64,000 nt of DNA from Pseudisothecium myosuroides (GCA_951799445.1 OX637293.1:27032001-27096000), one strand, 5' to 3'; positions 32,956-46,170 are shown, counted from the stretch's first letter. Made by a program: numbers and translations. The notes: a model not told the origin generated them from the letters alone.

Positions 32956-33956
32956 AAACTTTGTTATATAACGAAGTTTGGATAGGCTTGTATAGATGTC
33001 CTCAACTACCAACATTCCTCCAAAATACAATGAATTTTTATAGTTATGAAAACGCTATGATCCAAGCTTTTTCTACATCTCCTAGCTTCTCCTATCTCAC
33101 CGCTTTCTTCTTTTTAAAGCTCAAGTCCCCACAATGGATTCTACTCTCTAGAAGCGAGATCAAAGTCCAAGCTAGAAGTCAGCAAAATAACACTTTTTTT
33201 TATAATTGTGTAATTCCTTCAAAAATAATGTTTTTTCAATCAAATAACTTATGTTCTCTTTCCTAATCACTCAACTACCAAAGTCCAAAATTTCAGCAAG
33301 AAAGACATATTTCGGGTGGAAATATTTAGGATTATTTGAGAAATGTTGCTTTCGGAGGACATCTATAGTTTAGAACCTTTTGATAAAGTCAAGCTTTGTT
33401 GCATTAAGCTTTCTAAATTAGATTCTTTTACAAGTACAACAATTTTGTTAGTATTCTTAAAGAAATATTGAATTTGGGGGACTAAATCTCCCAATAGCAA
33501 TTGATGTGGATGTTGGTCTTAAAAAGAACCCTTTATCCTGTAAGCCAAGTCCTTCACTAGAAATGGAGAATTTGAGAAGAAGTTGGCTTGATCTTGGCCT
33601 CAATAGATAATCCCAATAGCGTGTCAGTGAGCAAAGTCAAGAGTGTGGGTCTTGCACACTCTATCAGAATATCAGTAGCAAAAAATGGGGTTACCAGAAA
33701 CCTTGGAGGTGGGCCTTATATACTTGTTAGAAGGCCCCACCACCTAGAATTACAACAAGATATTTGTCTTTTTACTAAAAGATATTTTAAACTAACCCTA
33801 ACTAACCCTAAGATATTTTTTAATCTATTCTAAGATATTTTCTAAATAATCTTCATTTAATCCAAGAATCTTCTAGAACAAGCCTCATTTAGCAATGAAA
33901 TCTTGACTAAATCAAACTTAAGATTATCCTCACAAATACTTTGAAAATTAGCCTAA

Positions 33957-34900
33957 TTAACCCCTAAAGGACCGTTGTCCCTTTGGGGGACAAATGCGTT
34001 TTCAGGCAGGTACCTACGGGCTGAAATTTTCTCTTGATTTTTTGAAAATTTTTTAGGAGCTTGAAAATCTGATTAGCTTTGTGGGAATATAATTTTTTTC
34101 ACAATCAGTGCCCGGGAACAATAGTTATGATCAAATAAACTCAAAACAAGGGACGGCGGGCAGCTCGGGCGGCAAAAAAAAATTGGCAAAAATTTAATTT
34201 TTTTTTTTTTAAATATTTTTTCTCTCATAGATTATATTTTTTCCTATCTGGAAAGCTTTGATTCATTTCATTTGGATTTGTTATGAGGAAGTTATGGACA
34301 TTCTTGTTTTTTGGGCAGTTAGAGCATCTTCTTGAAAAAAATAACTTGTAGGATTCATTTCTAAATGCTATTTTTGAAATTTTTCAAAAAAAAAAAATTC
34401 TCATGGTTTAGATTATTTGTTAGAACAATCTCACCATTGGGATTAGTGTATTTTAATTCCATCTAAAATATATGAATATTTTAGATTTTCCTTCTATCTC
34501 CTACCTACTTCTACTTAACAATTTTTTTAGGAATGATAATTAAGTTTTTTTGAATAATTTTTTTTTCCCTAGCCTCTCAACTCAATTTTCCACTATAAAG
34601 ATTTAAAGCTCAAAACTCTGTAGTGCAAAAATTTTAGTTTAAAAATGTTCAAAGTCAAAAAATCTAGTCCCGCAGTGTGCTAAAAAACTTGTTTTTTTCA
34701 CTTTAAACACAAATATCTTGCAATCTGTGCACTCAAAAATTCTGAAATTTTTTCCATACATTCTCATACTAGTTAGGTGTAAGATCCTATGGTTAGATGT
34801 GCAAAAAAAACATTTTTCAATTTTTTTTACTGTTTGCTATAGAAATGGCAGTTTTCAGTGTTTTTTGGCAGAAAAAAGGCCTCGGTCCTTTAGGGGTTAA
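33957..34900 (+). mobile_element. TTAA-bounded non-autonomous element, copy M2 (944 bp)
   Basis: Left TTAACCCCTAAAGGACCG and right CGGTCCTTTAGGGGTTAA are perfect 18-base inverted ends including the TTAA. The interior matches M1 block by block (GGCAGGTACCTACGGG, GGGCAGCTCGGGC, AGAGCATCTTCTTGAAAAAA, AATCTCACCATTGGGATTA, GATCCTATGGTTA, GAAATGGCAGTTTTCAGTG). It sits inside repeat R copy 1. It is the cleanest member of the family here, and no ORF is conserved with M1. Confidence 0.75.
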
Positions 34901-35505
34901 CCCTGAGATAATTTGTAAATAGTCCCAAGATATTTCCAAATATTTTTAGTTTAATCAAAGATGGTTTCTTAAGGAAAGATTTAAAATTTTAACCAAATCC
35001 AATCTTCTATTTTTCTCAAGATATTTTGTAATTTAACTTAGAATTATCACTAATTACTTTTGAAAAGTCAAACCTATTGTTAGAGTCTTTCTATCTTTTA
35101 GGAAACAACTTGAAATCAAAAATCAATTGCGCCATCGTGTTCATAAGATCCAAATTTGTCCGCGAGACCCCATTTCCCTACGCCGTTTACGCTTGTAAAA
35201 ATCACTAACGATAATTTTTTTTAAAAGTCAAAATTTCAACTATTGTTTTTTGCATTTTTTTTAAGGAAACTAATTAGCTAGGGTTGTTTGAAAGGTTTGT
35301 TGGAGTAAAGGAAGACCCCTCATTTGCAACATTTGGACACTGTAAGCTTCTAGTATGCCAGTCAATCCACCGCCATGTTGTAAATTTTTTTGAAATTCAA
35401 TATTGTTGCCAATTCTGGTACTTGTAGCTATTTGAAAGTTTTCAAATTTGATGGGGCGCTTTATTAGCACAAAAAATTCTATCCTAATTTTTGGTGAGAT
35501 TTTAT

Positions 35506-36069
35506 CTCAGGGGGAGGCACCTAGTATTTTACTACAAACCACGTGCGAACAAGTGGTTTCTAATGAACTATAATTTCAACTTAAAATTTGAGGGTTGCTT
35601 AATAATGACTATAGGTTTCTATTGCCAAAATTTCAAACTAAAATAATAGTTGAAATGATTTGTACAAGAGGTTGAAAATGGCCTAAAACGGCATGTTTTT
35701 CAACTCAAATATTTATAGAGATCACATTTAGATGACCATTGCATCAATACTCAACTCAAAATGAACTTTCAATAGAGAGCTATTTTTAGGAATTTTTTGT
35801 TCATTTTTTAGACAATTTTTTAGGATATAATATAGGGGTGTGAAAGTTATTTTTCACTTGTACAGTGTATCTAATTACTTCAAAAATTTGTAACTAATTA
35901 TCATTAACAAATAAAAATATCAATAATTCAAAACATAAACTTTTGAAGTAGGAAAATCTAGTCATATTTTTTTTATTTCATTTTATTTCAATTTTAGGAT
36001 ATAATATAGGGGGTCCAAAGTTTTGTTCGCACGTGTTTTCTAATGGACACTCTAAGTGACCCCCCCGAG
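35506..36069. mobile_element. hAT-like non-autonomous element, 564 bp, with 8-bp target duplication
   Basis: Ends are CTCAGGGGGAGGCACCTAG and, read inwards from the right, CTCGGGGGGGTCACTTAG. It is flanked by a perfect 8-bp duplication, GATTTTAT (35498-35505 and 36070-36077). A paralogous stretch without the insertion lies near 37625-37650, an empty site. Eight-bp duplications are typical of the hAT superfamily. The element has an internal repeat, TTTTAGGATATAATATAGGG, at about 35817 and 35992, and no coding capacity. Confidence 0.8.
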
Positions 36070-36829
36070 GATTTTATTGTACTCTGGATAATTTTACAAA
36101 TTTACCATCAGTTTCAAAGGCGGTTGACTTCTTGTGGAGTCATCGTGGAATTTTGTAAAACCCAAAACTTTTTCGAATACCTCTAGAAAATTTTCAAAAT
36201 GACAAAATCTAAGCGCAAAGTTGAATCTTCATTTGCACTATTTATCAAGAAGTTAAATTTAACAACTCCTTTATAATTTTCACCCGAGAAGGAAATCATT
36301 TTGGTACCAAGGGTTATTGTGAATGATTGGCTCCTATGTCAACATACTGGCATGCCTTTATTCTAAAAACACCTATCTATATGCTCCAATCACCTCTCTT
36401 TCCATCTACTTTGCATTCTAGTTTAATATTTGAAGTTACCTGCAAGACTAACATTAACTACTCCAAATACTCTATAAATTGGATCTAGACACTTCTAAAT
36501 CTAAAAATAGACTTTAACACTTAGCTAGATTGTTACATGCTCTTTGTAAGATTAGTTTCACATGGACAAGACACTAGAATTGGCTAACTCTCACATCCTC
36601 ACTTCTTTTGGAAATGCTAAACCCTCAGACTCTTAACTAAAATCTAAAAATGGAAAAACAAGATATTTTATGCATTTCACATTTCTAAAAAGATTCCTTA
36701 CTAAATTGATAGGGACTTCTATCAAATCCCCCTCAACTACTTATTTTATGCCTTTTGTATAAAATTACATTAAAAACTAATATAAAATTGCAAAAAATGA
36801 ACCCAGAGTTCCAAGTGCTAACTTGAAGG

Positions 36830-38050
36830 CTCATAGTTAGCTTGAACACTTCAACACATCAACAAGAAAACAAGCTAGAGCAAAGGGACCTCAATATTTT
36901 TTGAATTAAGCTCCAAAAATATAAGAGGACTTTGAAAGCAAAGAGCAAATGCTCAAAATATAATGAAAACAAGAGTTTTTGACAAATCACCAAAAATTCC
37001 GACAATGTGGCCACATGTGGCCAAACAAAAAAAATGAAAAGAGGGGTTTGGCCTCGAGTTAGCCAAACAAGCAAAATAAAAAAAAAGTACAAAGAGAGAA
37101 GAGGGGAGGCCCTTTTATACTCTTCCAAGGCCTCCTCCCTTCTCAAATTACCTAAAAATTATCTAGAAAATCAAAATCAAATTACCAACTACTCAAATTT
37201 CTAACCTACTGATGTAATCACTTTTAATTTTTGGAGAAATGCTCTAAATGCTAAACGAATGGCGCTATTGACTTCAAAAGGTCCAATTTCAAATAGGGGG
37301 CCTTCTACCTCCTACTTCCAAGTCATTTGACTTGCAAAAGTCATCAAATTAAAAACTAGCAAAAAAGGAAAAAATCCCAAATGATGGAGTTTACATTTTT
37401 TCAAAGAATTTGACTAGCCTGGGATGTTTGGAAGGTTCAAAAAAGTAAGCAAAGAATTCAAACTGACTTGATTTGGACATCGCAAGCTCCCAATATACCA
37501 ATCAACCCATCAAATGTTTTCAAAATTTGTTAAAAATTGTTGTAATTGCCGGTTCACGTACTTGTCAATGTTAGAATGCCTTGAAATTCGGCCAAGCACT
37601 TATTGGTCCAAAAAAAACTAGTCTAATTTTTAGAGGGATTTTACCGCTACTTGGATAATGAATATGAATTTTCCAATGTCGATAAATACAGTTGACTTTC
37701 TATAGTATCATCTTCTGCAATCCAGAAAATTGCAAAAAAAATTGGGCAGCTTCTAGAAAGCCTCCAAATGCTAAGTGCAAGCTTTACATTAAATTTGTAC
37801 TAATAGTGTGAGGGTCGTAATTATGACTTCCAGTTTTAATTCCTTCGGGGAGGAATCATTCCTGTATGAGGAAATCTAGATGAACCGATTTTGCCGCTAA
37901 ACTTTTGGTGCGTTTTTAAGCTAAAAACTCCTCTCTCCAATCTATGGTCGCACCATTCTTCAATCGCCAGATTTTAACCTACATGGCACAAGGTAACATT
38001 TTTCAATTTTTACAAATTGGATGGTGACCCCTATGTGGATCACCCAAAAA
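36830..38050 (-). repeat. Dispersed repeat R, copy 2
   Basis: Same orientation as the copy at 33440-36300. The minus strand reads GTATAAAAGGG at 37111-37121, followed by GCCTCCCCTCTTCTCTC, which looks like an LTR-type core promoter. The segment 37395-37700 aligns with 35262-35505 plus 36078-36200. The minus-strand ORF at 36859-37146 overlaps the putative promoter and is not supported. Confidence 0.45.
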
Positions 38051-38629
38051 AAATTTATAACCTAAAAAGACAATTGCCAACTTGTCCAATCAACTCATTT
38101 AGCCCCTAATGTGTTTCATGCATTGCAAAATAAATCCAGTAATAGTCTAAATTGGGTATGACTTTACTATTTTGCCAACAACTTTTAATTCTAGATTTCA
38201 AAGTCTTAATCAACATTCTAAACAGGCATAGTGAATTTGGTCGCCATTGTGGTAAATTTAGAATTTTGCGAGGTGTTGTCCTTGCATGGATAGAAGTTTC
38301 TGGTACGTTGTTCATGTGGAGAGCTCAAAATATATGATATAATATTGAAGAGTTTAGAAATATTTTAGTATTTTCTTCTTACTGGCAATAGTCTCATGGA
38401 AACTACCATGATACATGATCAATTCATCAAGCAATCTATGTAGTAAAAGGCATCTTTAGATTAAAAACCTAAGGCTTTGAAGGACCTGTCTTCTTGTTGC
38501 ATATATACTTGTTAAATTAGCAAACTTGAGAAGTTAAACTCACAATTTTTTGTCAATGAGAAGAGATTGTGCAAGAATAGTTTGAATGTGAAGCTTCCTG
38601 CAAATATATATATTGTCATCGTAGATAAC
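38051..38629. other. AT-rich spacer
   Basis: No feature that I can support. The two short overlapping ORFs near 38106-38337 are shadows of each other, without start context or motif. Confidence 0.4.
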
Positions 38630-38893
38630 TGTGAGCCCCGAATTTGTCATTTAGGACTCATGATTTTCTTTTCTTTATTTTTTACAAGTTAAAATTAAGT
38701 TTTATATACTAAAAGCCCCCCAAAAGTGTAAAACCAAAATAGATATTTCAAATGCCAATATAGTATTTGATCCTAATTAGAATGTTTTTCCTACAATAAA
38801 TCCAAATTCTATTTGTAAATAGAGTAGATACCAAAAATTCGTGTAAATAATGGATTTTTAGTGAATATTGCTCAAATTTAGGAAATCTACAGT
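38630..38893 (+). mobile_element. LTR 5' fragment, copy D
   Basis: It starts TGTGAGCCCCGAATTTGTCA, the 5' terminus of the giant LTR family. It continues with CAATATAGTATTTGATCC and GTAAATAATGGATTTTTAGTGAA, which align with copy C. The match stops at 38893, exactly where the 3' end of an inverted copy (E) begins, so E seems to have inserted into D. The remainder of D is not recognised. Confidence 0.6.
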
Positions 38894-40680
38894 TGTGAGC
38901 GCTTTTTTATCCACCCTTAATATGGATGCAAAACACAATCAAGTTCTAGTTTCTAGATGTAATTTTGTTCTAATGGGTGCCTAAACGTCAGCCTATTTTG
39001 CCTTCCAAGAAATGAATATTTTTGTGTGTTTTTAAAATAACTAACAATTGCACAATGTTTTGCAAAGTTCTAACTTCAAACCTAATTGTACTTCAATGGC
39101 CAAATTAATTAAGCCACTGTGATTTTGAGAACAATCTAATTAGCAATAGTAAATTTGAAAGAATGTCATGTTATTTCTAAGAACATAAAACTCAAGAAAA
39201 TTTGACCTTCCTATCAAAAGCTATGGCCGGATGAAGTTTAGACTCTAAAAGAGCTATAAGAACTTCAACCATTCTTTTCCTTTGACTCCTAATTTGGAAT
39301 TATCTTGGAATTTTGCCTAACTACTTAGATTAAAGAGGGCTATCTAAAACTCAAGTTTAGACTCAAATAGATGGTTTCTAACAAAATGCATCCAACATCC
39401 TTCCCAAACTTCATCCCTAGTTATCTTATAAAGTTTTACGGATTTTCTAAGTTAAAAAAGGATTACGGCCTCCTCAAGTTCCTTCTATCCAAATCTAAAC
39501 CTAAGTTCTTGATTAATTCTAATCAAATTTGATTTGATAATCCCTTGGTACTTAAAGGGCTGAATTAGTTTTGGTCAATTATTATTTTTAGACTTTAAAC
39601 TCTTGTCACTTAAAAGAATTTTATTTTGCCTTTCCAAAATATATACTTAATTTTCACTTGACCTTTCCTAATGAAAGTTGTTGATGGATGAACGGTTTGA
39701 CCACTAATTGATGCTTTAAACTTCATCCACTAAGTGCTATTAACCTAACTAAACTTCATACTAAACTGCATACTAAACTTCATCCACTTATATCTTTCTT
39801 ATTTTAACTCCAAATTCTACTTATTTTATGTTTATAAAAACCTTCAAAGTTCAAACTTCTACTATAGGTTTCTAAGATTAAAATTGACCTAACACTTTGT
39901 TCTAATGGTCTAATTTGATCCTAAGCCTTGGCCCTAATTAAAACTTGTTAATTAAGACAATTCAAAAGAAGGTAGAAGATTTAATAACGTATCTTGTCAT
40001 TAATCTCGTTGAGGAGGTGCTCAAACACGCCTTCAAATTCCCCGTCATTGGCCATATTCATTTGCTCTTCTTTGTATTTTAGTACAAAATGTTGGTAATC
40101 CTAACTCCTTCTACTTCAACTTTTTTTTTCTTTCTACTCTTTTTCTTTATTTTAAACATTCTTTTCTTCATTATTATATCATAATGATTGACTTTGAATG
40201 GAATAGTATACTAATGCAAACTCCAAGAAAATAATAGACTAACTTGAGATACTATTCTTTCATTTCCTTCAATTATTTTCTAATTGCCTTTTTAATGGCT
40301 ACTTGAGAATACTTCTTAAAATTCTTCCTAATCTAAGACTCTTATTTACTTCTAATAAACACCTCCTACTTTTCCTAATTCCTTCACTTCTCTTGTATCA
40401 ACTTTTGTTGCTTGTAGTCATATAGACATGCTCTTTTTTTTTTAATTGAGTCTCTCCTACTTCTCCACCATGCTCAAGTGTACAAATGAAAACATTTGTA
40501 ACTTTTGTTAAACCTTCATTTTCTTCCCCCTTCTTTCCCTAACTTGATCCTATTTTGCTTTGTTTTATTTTGTAGTTTTTAAAGCAAAATTCAAAGAGAA
40601 ATTTTAAAAAAGGAAGACTTGCGTGTGATGTGGGCCTCAAAAAAGGCTCGGGGAGGTCACTCTACGAAAAGTAGAAAACC
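38894..40680 (-). mobile_element. LTR 3' portion, copy E (inverted)
   Basis: The + strand at 38894 reads TGTGAGCGC, then ATCCACCCTT, which is the reverse complement of the family's 3' end. Further in, GTTGATGGATGAACGGTTTG-ACCACTAATTG aligns in reverse with copy C near 53560-53630. The first-exon ORF is present on the minus strand (39993-40055). The alignment fades beyond about 40680 and I could not find its 5' terminus, so it is probably truncated or too diverged. Confidence 0.6.
39993..40055 (-). pseudogene. LTR-encoded 21-codon first exon, copy E, donor lost
   Basis: ATG at 40055 (context AATATGGCC) opens 21 codons (MANDGEFE... ending INDK), the same length as in copies A, B and C. The next bases are ATACGT where copy C has GTAGGC, so the splice donor GT appears to have mutated to AT. 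Six of 21 residues are acidic. With the donor lost, this copy should no longer splice. Confidence 0.5.
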
Positions 40681-42099
40681 ACGTGAGTTAAACTATAGGG
40701 TGCATTTTATTCATTGGAGGAAAAATTTATAAATGATTTGGATCTACTTTAGCCTAGATTTAATTTTTGAAACATCATTATATGTAAAATAGGGTATTTA
40801 AAAATCTTGTGATTTAAAAAAAAGTAGATATAAATTAGTGTGAATAAAATTAGAGAAGAGAAAAAATTAATTTTAGGATGGATATAATCGCTAATCTCTC
40901 TAATGGAGGAATGAGAAATAATAGATTTTTAACCATTTAACGCTTTGGATATTGTAACTAGATGCATTAGATTTCAGGCACTTTTCCATCAAGATTGATT
41001 CCAACAAAATAAAATGGATTAAAGTAGAAATTAACTATACAATTGTATTCTCAATTGAAGTGGTGGTATTTTGTCAAATCATTCAATGGTGGAATTGGAA
41101 GATCATAGTGTGTATTTGAACTAGATAATGCACATCCAAAAATGAGATTTTTGAGGATGTGTGCTTTTAGAGTTAAATAGAATTTTGGTTAAAATTCAAA
41201 ACTAAAAGTAAAGAGATTCATCAGTTTTTGATATCATCTCCTCTTTGTTGCAACCATTTATATCAAGTTTAATAGACTCACACATAATTATTGTGAAGTT
41301 AATGAGTAAGATTGAATGACTTTTGAGTTAAATAGAATTTTAGTTCAATTTTCAAAAATAAAAGTATAGTGACAAGTGATCACAATGTGCTTGCTTGACT
41401 ATTAGAGGGTTAATACAATACATATGATGAGATGTAAAACAAGATTTGATTGTTGACATAGATATTATTAAAAGTTCCTAATTTAATTGCCTTCAAGTAA
41501 CGTGAAACATTGTAGAAAATTGGCAACTTATTATAACTTAGACTGGAGTGTTTACAAGTTGGAAGTTTATAGTAACAAATTTCATAATTTTTGGGCCTAT
41601 AAAATTTAAGATAATGACCTTGCCACACCAACATCTTCAAATTAAATATTTTAGTGAGTGTAATATGAAATGTCAATTAAATCAAATGTGATGAGAATTC
41701 CAACAATAGAAAATGATTGATCAAAAGGAAAGTCCAAAAGACATAATGTGAAATTTTTTATTTATTAAAAGAGTGAAAATTGTATAAAAAATGTGTATTT
41801 CAAGTTAGAGTCAAAACACTATCTACAATCTAGGCTTATCCTTTCATATGCTACTCTTTCATTGGCCAAATCCTCCCAACCTATTGACTTTTTTGTCCAA
41901 GTATCCAACCACCTATGCTTGGGGATTTTTTTTTAAATCCACAATAGCTTGATATGTAAATCTAACCGCACACAAAGATAGCCAACTTAAATCTTCAAAG
42001 CATCACTTCAAGTGCAACTTCATCTAATTATTTTTAATAATAAAAAAAACACTTCAAAAAACAAAATGACCACATTCTGGTTGTTTCAGAAGTTATGGA
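40681..42099. other. AT-rich stretch, no recognised feature
   Basis: No credible ORF. The 88-residue minus-strand ORF at 41410-41676 has no motif and very AT-rich codons. The stretch may contain the missing 5' half of LTR copy E, but I cannot align it by eye. Confidence 0.35.
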
Positions 42100-42680
42100 T
42101 TAACCCCTAAACATCTGGATTCATCTCCAAAATTGACGATTTGAGAAAAACCATTGTAAACTACAATTTGGAAGAATATTTTGGAATTGCTATACAAATG
42201 AAAGCTGTAGATTTTGATTTTTAAATTCTATCCGTATGGTTAGATCTACTAATGCTATCGCCAATCTTTTTCTATAAATTTTGAAAAGAAAATTTCAGAA
42301 TTCCTTCTAAATTCAATTACAAGTAAAATATTATCATTTTTTGAGTAAAACTTGTTGGAATGGATTTGAAATAAGGTTCTCTTCATATGGTGATTTTTTG
42401 AAATTTTTGTGACCTTTACATCTTTGACCTCAATTTTGCACATCTAGTTTTGAACTAAAGTCAATGCAAATTGACCACTTGACATACTTTCACATTTGTA
42501 ATTTTAGAAATATATATATATATTCTAGTAACACCAAATCCAACCGATGGACAGGACAACAACTTGATAAAGTATCACCAAAAATTAGGATGACTTTCAT
42601 CCAAGCAGGAATGAGACAGAAACAAGGATCTAAATCTGTTCATCGTCTAGAAAATGGACGTTGGAGCGCTTCAGGGTTAA
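42100..42680. mobile_element. TTAA-bounded element, candidate M4 (581 bp)
   Basis: Left TTAACCCCTAAACATC and right CGCTTCAGGGTTAA give short, imperfect inverted ends next to TTAA. The interior does not clearly match M1-M3, so it may be another subfamily or a coincidence of a short motif. Confidence 0.4.
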
Positions 42681-42989
42681 ATGGTTAATCAATTACTGAT
42701 TGTTTCATGTTGCTTTTGAGTTTGATCCTAATTTTTAATGTAAGTAGGATGTTTTCATGCCAAACATTCATCCTAAAATCCTTCATTATCAAACAAACAA
42801 AAAATCCTAAAGCTTATAAGTACTATAGCGTGCTAAGAATTAAGCTATATTTTCATTTATAATTACCTATAGGGTGCATAAAATTAAGACCAAGTAGCTT
42901 TTTTTCTACTAAAAGGGTCCCTTAAAATCACAATTACTAAGTAAATAGCCCCCAAACAAATATATGGTTAACGCATGTGGTTACAAAAC

Positions 42990-43220
42990 ATAAAGGAAAG
43001 TGACCTCTCCGAGAAAAAAGGCCTTGAAGCCATAATTCAAAGAGCCCGAAGGCCTTATCAGAAAGCTCAAAAGCCTTATTTGGAGAGTCAAGCCCGTTGG
43101 GGGGCTCAAAAGCCTTATTTGAAGAACCCGAGGCCTTGCTAGAGGACGGTTGGCCTTGTCTGCATTGGCTGAGGCTTTGTTGCGTTAGGTTGGACTTGCT
43201 TGAGTTTTGCCCAAGCCCTG
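42990..43220 (+). repeat. Degenerate tandem repeat with AAGGCCTTAT core
   Basis: Six to eight imperfect units of roughly 28-35 bp sharing GAGCCCGAAGGCCTTATTTG or GCTCAAAAGCCTTATT. The array is more GC-rich than its surroundings. No gene. Confidence 0.5.
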
Positions 43221-43615
43221 TCGGGGTCAGCTAGCCCTATTAGGTTTGTCCTAGATCCTCCCGCAACTACTAGAGGGGTTCAAATTCAATTGGGCATATT
43301 TAATCAACAGGGAATATTCGAGTATTAGAGAGTCTGGATTCCAATATGATCGCCACCATGATTAGATTTTGTATCCCAAAATTGACCATGTGCCTAGAAA
43401 TAGGTGTGGCAAGAGAATTCTAGGTCTTATAATTTCCAATCATATCGTAGATGGTTGTTATATGTGAGCTCCCAATTTGTCACTTGAGACTCATGATTTT
43501 TGTTTTTTTGTTTTTTTACAAGTTTTAGTGTAGTTTTATATACAAAAAGACAAAAAAAAAAGTGTAAAAATCAAAATAGGTATGTCACATGCCAATATAG
43601 TATTTAATTCCTAAT

Positions 43616-45058
43616 CTCGGGGGGTGCACTATATGTAATTTTCATTAGTAGCGTGCGACCAAGCCCCTATTACATGGGGGCTATGTAGGTAAATTTTTTA
43701 AATTTCTATAGGGGTACATTTATCTAAATTTCTAAATTCATCCTATTATGTATAATCTATTTCATTTGAAATTTTTTCTTGTACTATTTCTTTATACCCT
43801 ATGTTCATTATAAGTACAGAATATTGCAAAAAAAATTCAAACACTTTCAAACACAAGTCATTGAAATTCATAACATCAAACTACACATACAAACAATGAT
43901 GTACAAAACATCAAGGAAATCGTGCTGGAGTACTTGGAGACCTATAGTGCTTTCAAACCGGAATTAGATTCTAAGAAAAAGTACTTCTAACTTGAAACAT
44001 TTCTAACACAAAATAGTTCAAAGCAAAGAACAAGTGAGGCATACAGAAACTAGAGAACCATGCATAAAGTATTCACGTCAAACTTGAAACATGCATTTGG
44101 GATCAAAATGCATTGTGCAGATACAAGTGTAAGTGTTTCCAAACATAGCACAAAGCATTTACAGAGTTTACAAAAATGAAGGTTGCATGTCAAAGTATCA
44201 GAAAGTCTGCATCCAGAGATCTACAGTGCGAGAGCAATGTTCAAGCTAACAAAAGCCATACTTCACACTCATCGTGAATTTTCCCTCTTAAAATCCAAGA
44301 TAAACCCCTGAATCCAAACCCTAGCAGAGTTTTGAAATCACTAAAACCATAATTTTTAAACACAGATGAACATGTACAAAATCAAAACCTCTCCAAGCAG
44401 TTTCCAAGAGTTGGAAACAAGACAACTGACACATCCAACCCTAAAGAAGAACCTCAGACCATAGCCCCTCGCACAACAAAAGAACATCACAACACCCAGA
44501 AACCCTACAAAAAAAAACAAAACGGTAGCACATTACATTTGCAGGAGAACTTCACAACCCTCATCTTTTGCAAAATTGCATGAGGTACCCGTAAACTCTA
44601 AACTGTAGCACAAAATTTGCACTAACGGAACTCTGTAAACCCTAAAGTGGGAAGGTCAGAATTCAAAACCACGGACTTGGCGTCAAACAGTGTGCAGATA
44701 AGAGTAAAGAAGCCACCCAGTCAGGTATCCAAGGAAAAATCTCAAAGAATTCTCTAACCAACTTGGCCACAATCTGTATCCATCTTGTTTAATAAATTGG
44801 GCTTTGGATCCTTGTCATAGCCCTAGACAAAACTTTTAACTTTTTCAATTTCTTTTAGGCACATCTATTGTAGAAAAAAAATAAAGCTAAATTTTAGTAT
44901 TTTCCACTACCCTTCGTTCTTAATACATTTGTTTTTCTCATTTTATAGAGCCTATGTTAATTCTAAAAGTTTTCTAAAATTTAGGACCAATGTAATTATA
45001 ATACCCCTTCATTTTATTACACGTAAATAAAAAATAAAATGGGAGTGCGCCCCCCGGG
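43616..45058. mobile_element. hAT-like non-autonomous element, 1,443 bp, with 8-bp target duplication
   Basis: Ends are CTCGGGGGGTGCACT and, read inwards from the right, CCCGGGGGGCGCACT. It is flanked by a perfect 8-bp duplication TTCCTAAT (43608-43615 and 45059-45066). It belongs to the same terminal family as 35506-36069. It interrupts LTR copy C, and the LTR sequence continues on both sides. No transposase is encoded. The short ORF at 43779-43967 has no motif. Confidence 0.8.
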
Positions 45059-46162
45059 TTCCTAATAGATTGTTTTTTCTAAAATAAACCTATTTCCCAC
45101 TTGTAAATAGGATAGAAATCCTAAATTCATGTAAATAATAGATTTAGAGTGAATGTTGCCCAAATTGCCCAGACCTACAATACATGTGACATCTTATGGT
45201 TAAAATTGGTTTGAGATTCTAAATCCATTTCCAAAAATAAGTTTCAATTTTCCCATTGTATCAAAGAAATAGCGGAAATCTCAATTGTTGGCCTACAGAA
45301 GTTTCAACCTCAAGATGGAGATGTGGGGCATCTACAAATGGACTACAATGTTTTGGGTAGAAATCACATGTAGTACTCAATGGCTAAATTGGTTTGCCAA
45401 AATTTTCCTCTGTATAAAAGATTCTTTGGTTATTAAAATTGAAAGGAAAAGGTGGAATTTGATTCCCCTTTGAATTTTGTGTAAAGTAAGAATTTGAGCT
45501 TACACATCTTTTATGAAATTATATAAAAAGTTCCATAAAAAGTTTCGGAATTTTCTGACTTGCAAAAGATGCTCTTCCGAATAGTCAACTGCCAAAATCT
45601 ACGATGGAAAATTCCTAAAGTTGCTAAGTTGCATTAAAATTTCACTAAAAATTAGACTAGATTTTTATATGTTAATAAAATTCTCCAACAAGTTTCAAAA
45701 CATTTCAATATCCAGAAGTACCCGGACCAGTAAGATTCCCCGATTATCAACAAAATTAAAAATTATAATGGAGTTGACCGGCGTCTTTGGGAGCATACAA
45801 AATCAGAATGGAGTCTAAGTTAGGTCTTTTTTTACTCCCTTATACTTATTAAAGAGCCTAGGCTAGTTACTTTACAGAAAAATCAAACTCAAAGAATTGG
45901 ATTTTTACCCCTTTTGGCATTAAGTTGGTGCTAGGTTTTGATGAGTTCTTGGAGATTGAAAAAGGGGGATGGAAAATATAATTTTTTTGTTAAAATGGCC
46001 TTTTGAAGCCAATGGCACAATCCGTTTGTGATTTGGAATGAATTACCAAAAATTATAGGTTTGGACTAGAATAGAAAGTGAAAAATAAAAGATTAGGATG
46101 AAAATGCTAATTGATGAGCTTACCACTAGGAAAAAGAGGCGGGGTGAGTGCCCTTGGAAGAA

Positions 46163-46170
46163 TATATAAA
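46163..46170 (+). promoter_or_regulatory. TATA box of LTR copy C
   Basis: TATATAAA in AGAATATATAAAGACAC, followed by TTTTCCTCTC. It aligns with the TATATAAGGGCCCC promoters of copies A and B. Confidence 0.6.

Larger units (their letters stand above)
33440..36300 (-). repeat. Dispersed repeat R, copy 1 (interrupted by two younger elements)
   Basis: Parts on either side of the inserted elements align in the same orientation with 37040-38050: the GAGGCC/GGCCTT block with a minus-strand TATA-like box, AATCACT...AATTACTTTTGA, GGCGCTATT/TTGCGCCATCG, and the stretch 35262-35505 plus 36078-36200. The minus strand reads GTATATAAGGCCC at 33711-33723, which resembles an LTR promoter. No retroelement ORF is visible, so the class is uncertain. 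The ORF at 35270-35470 is not supported. Confidence 0.45.
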
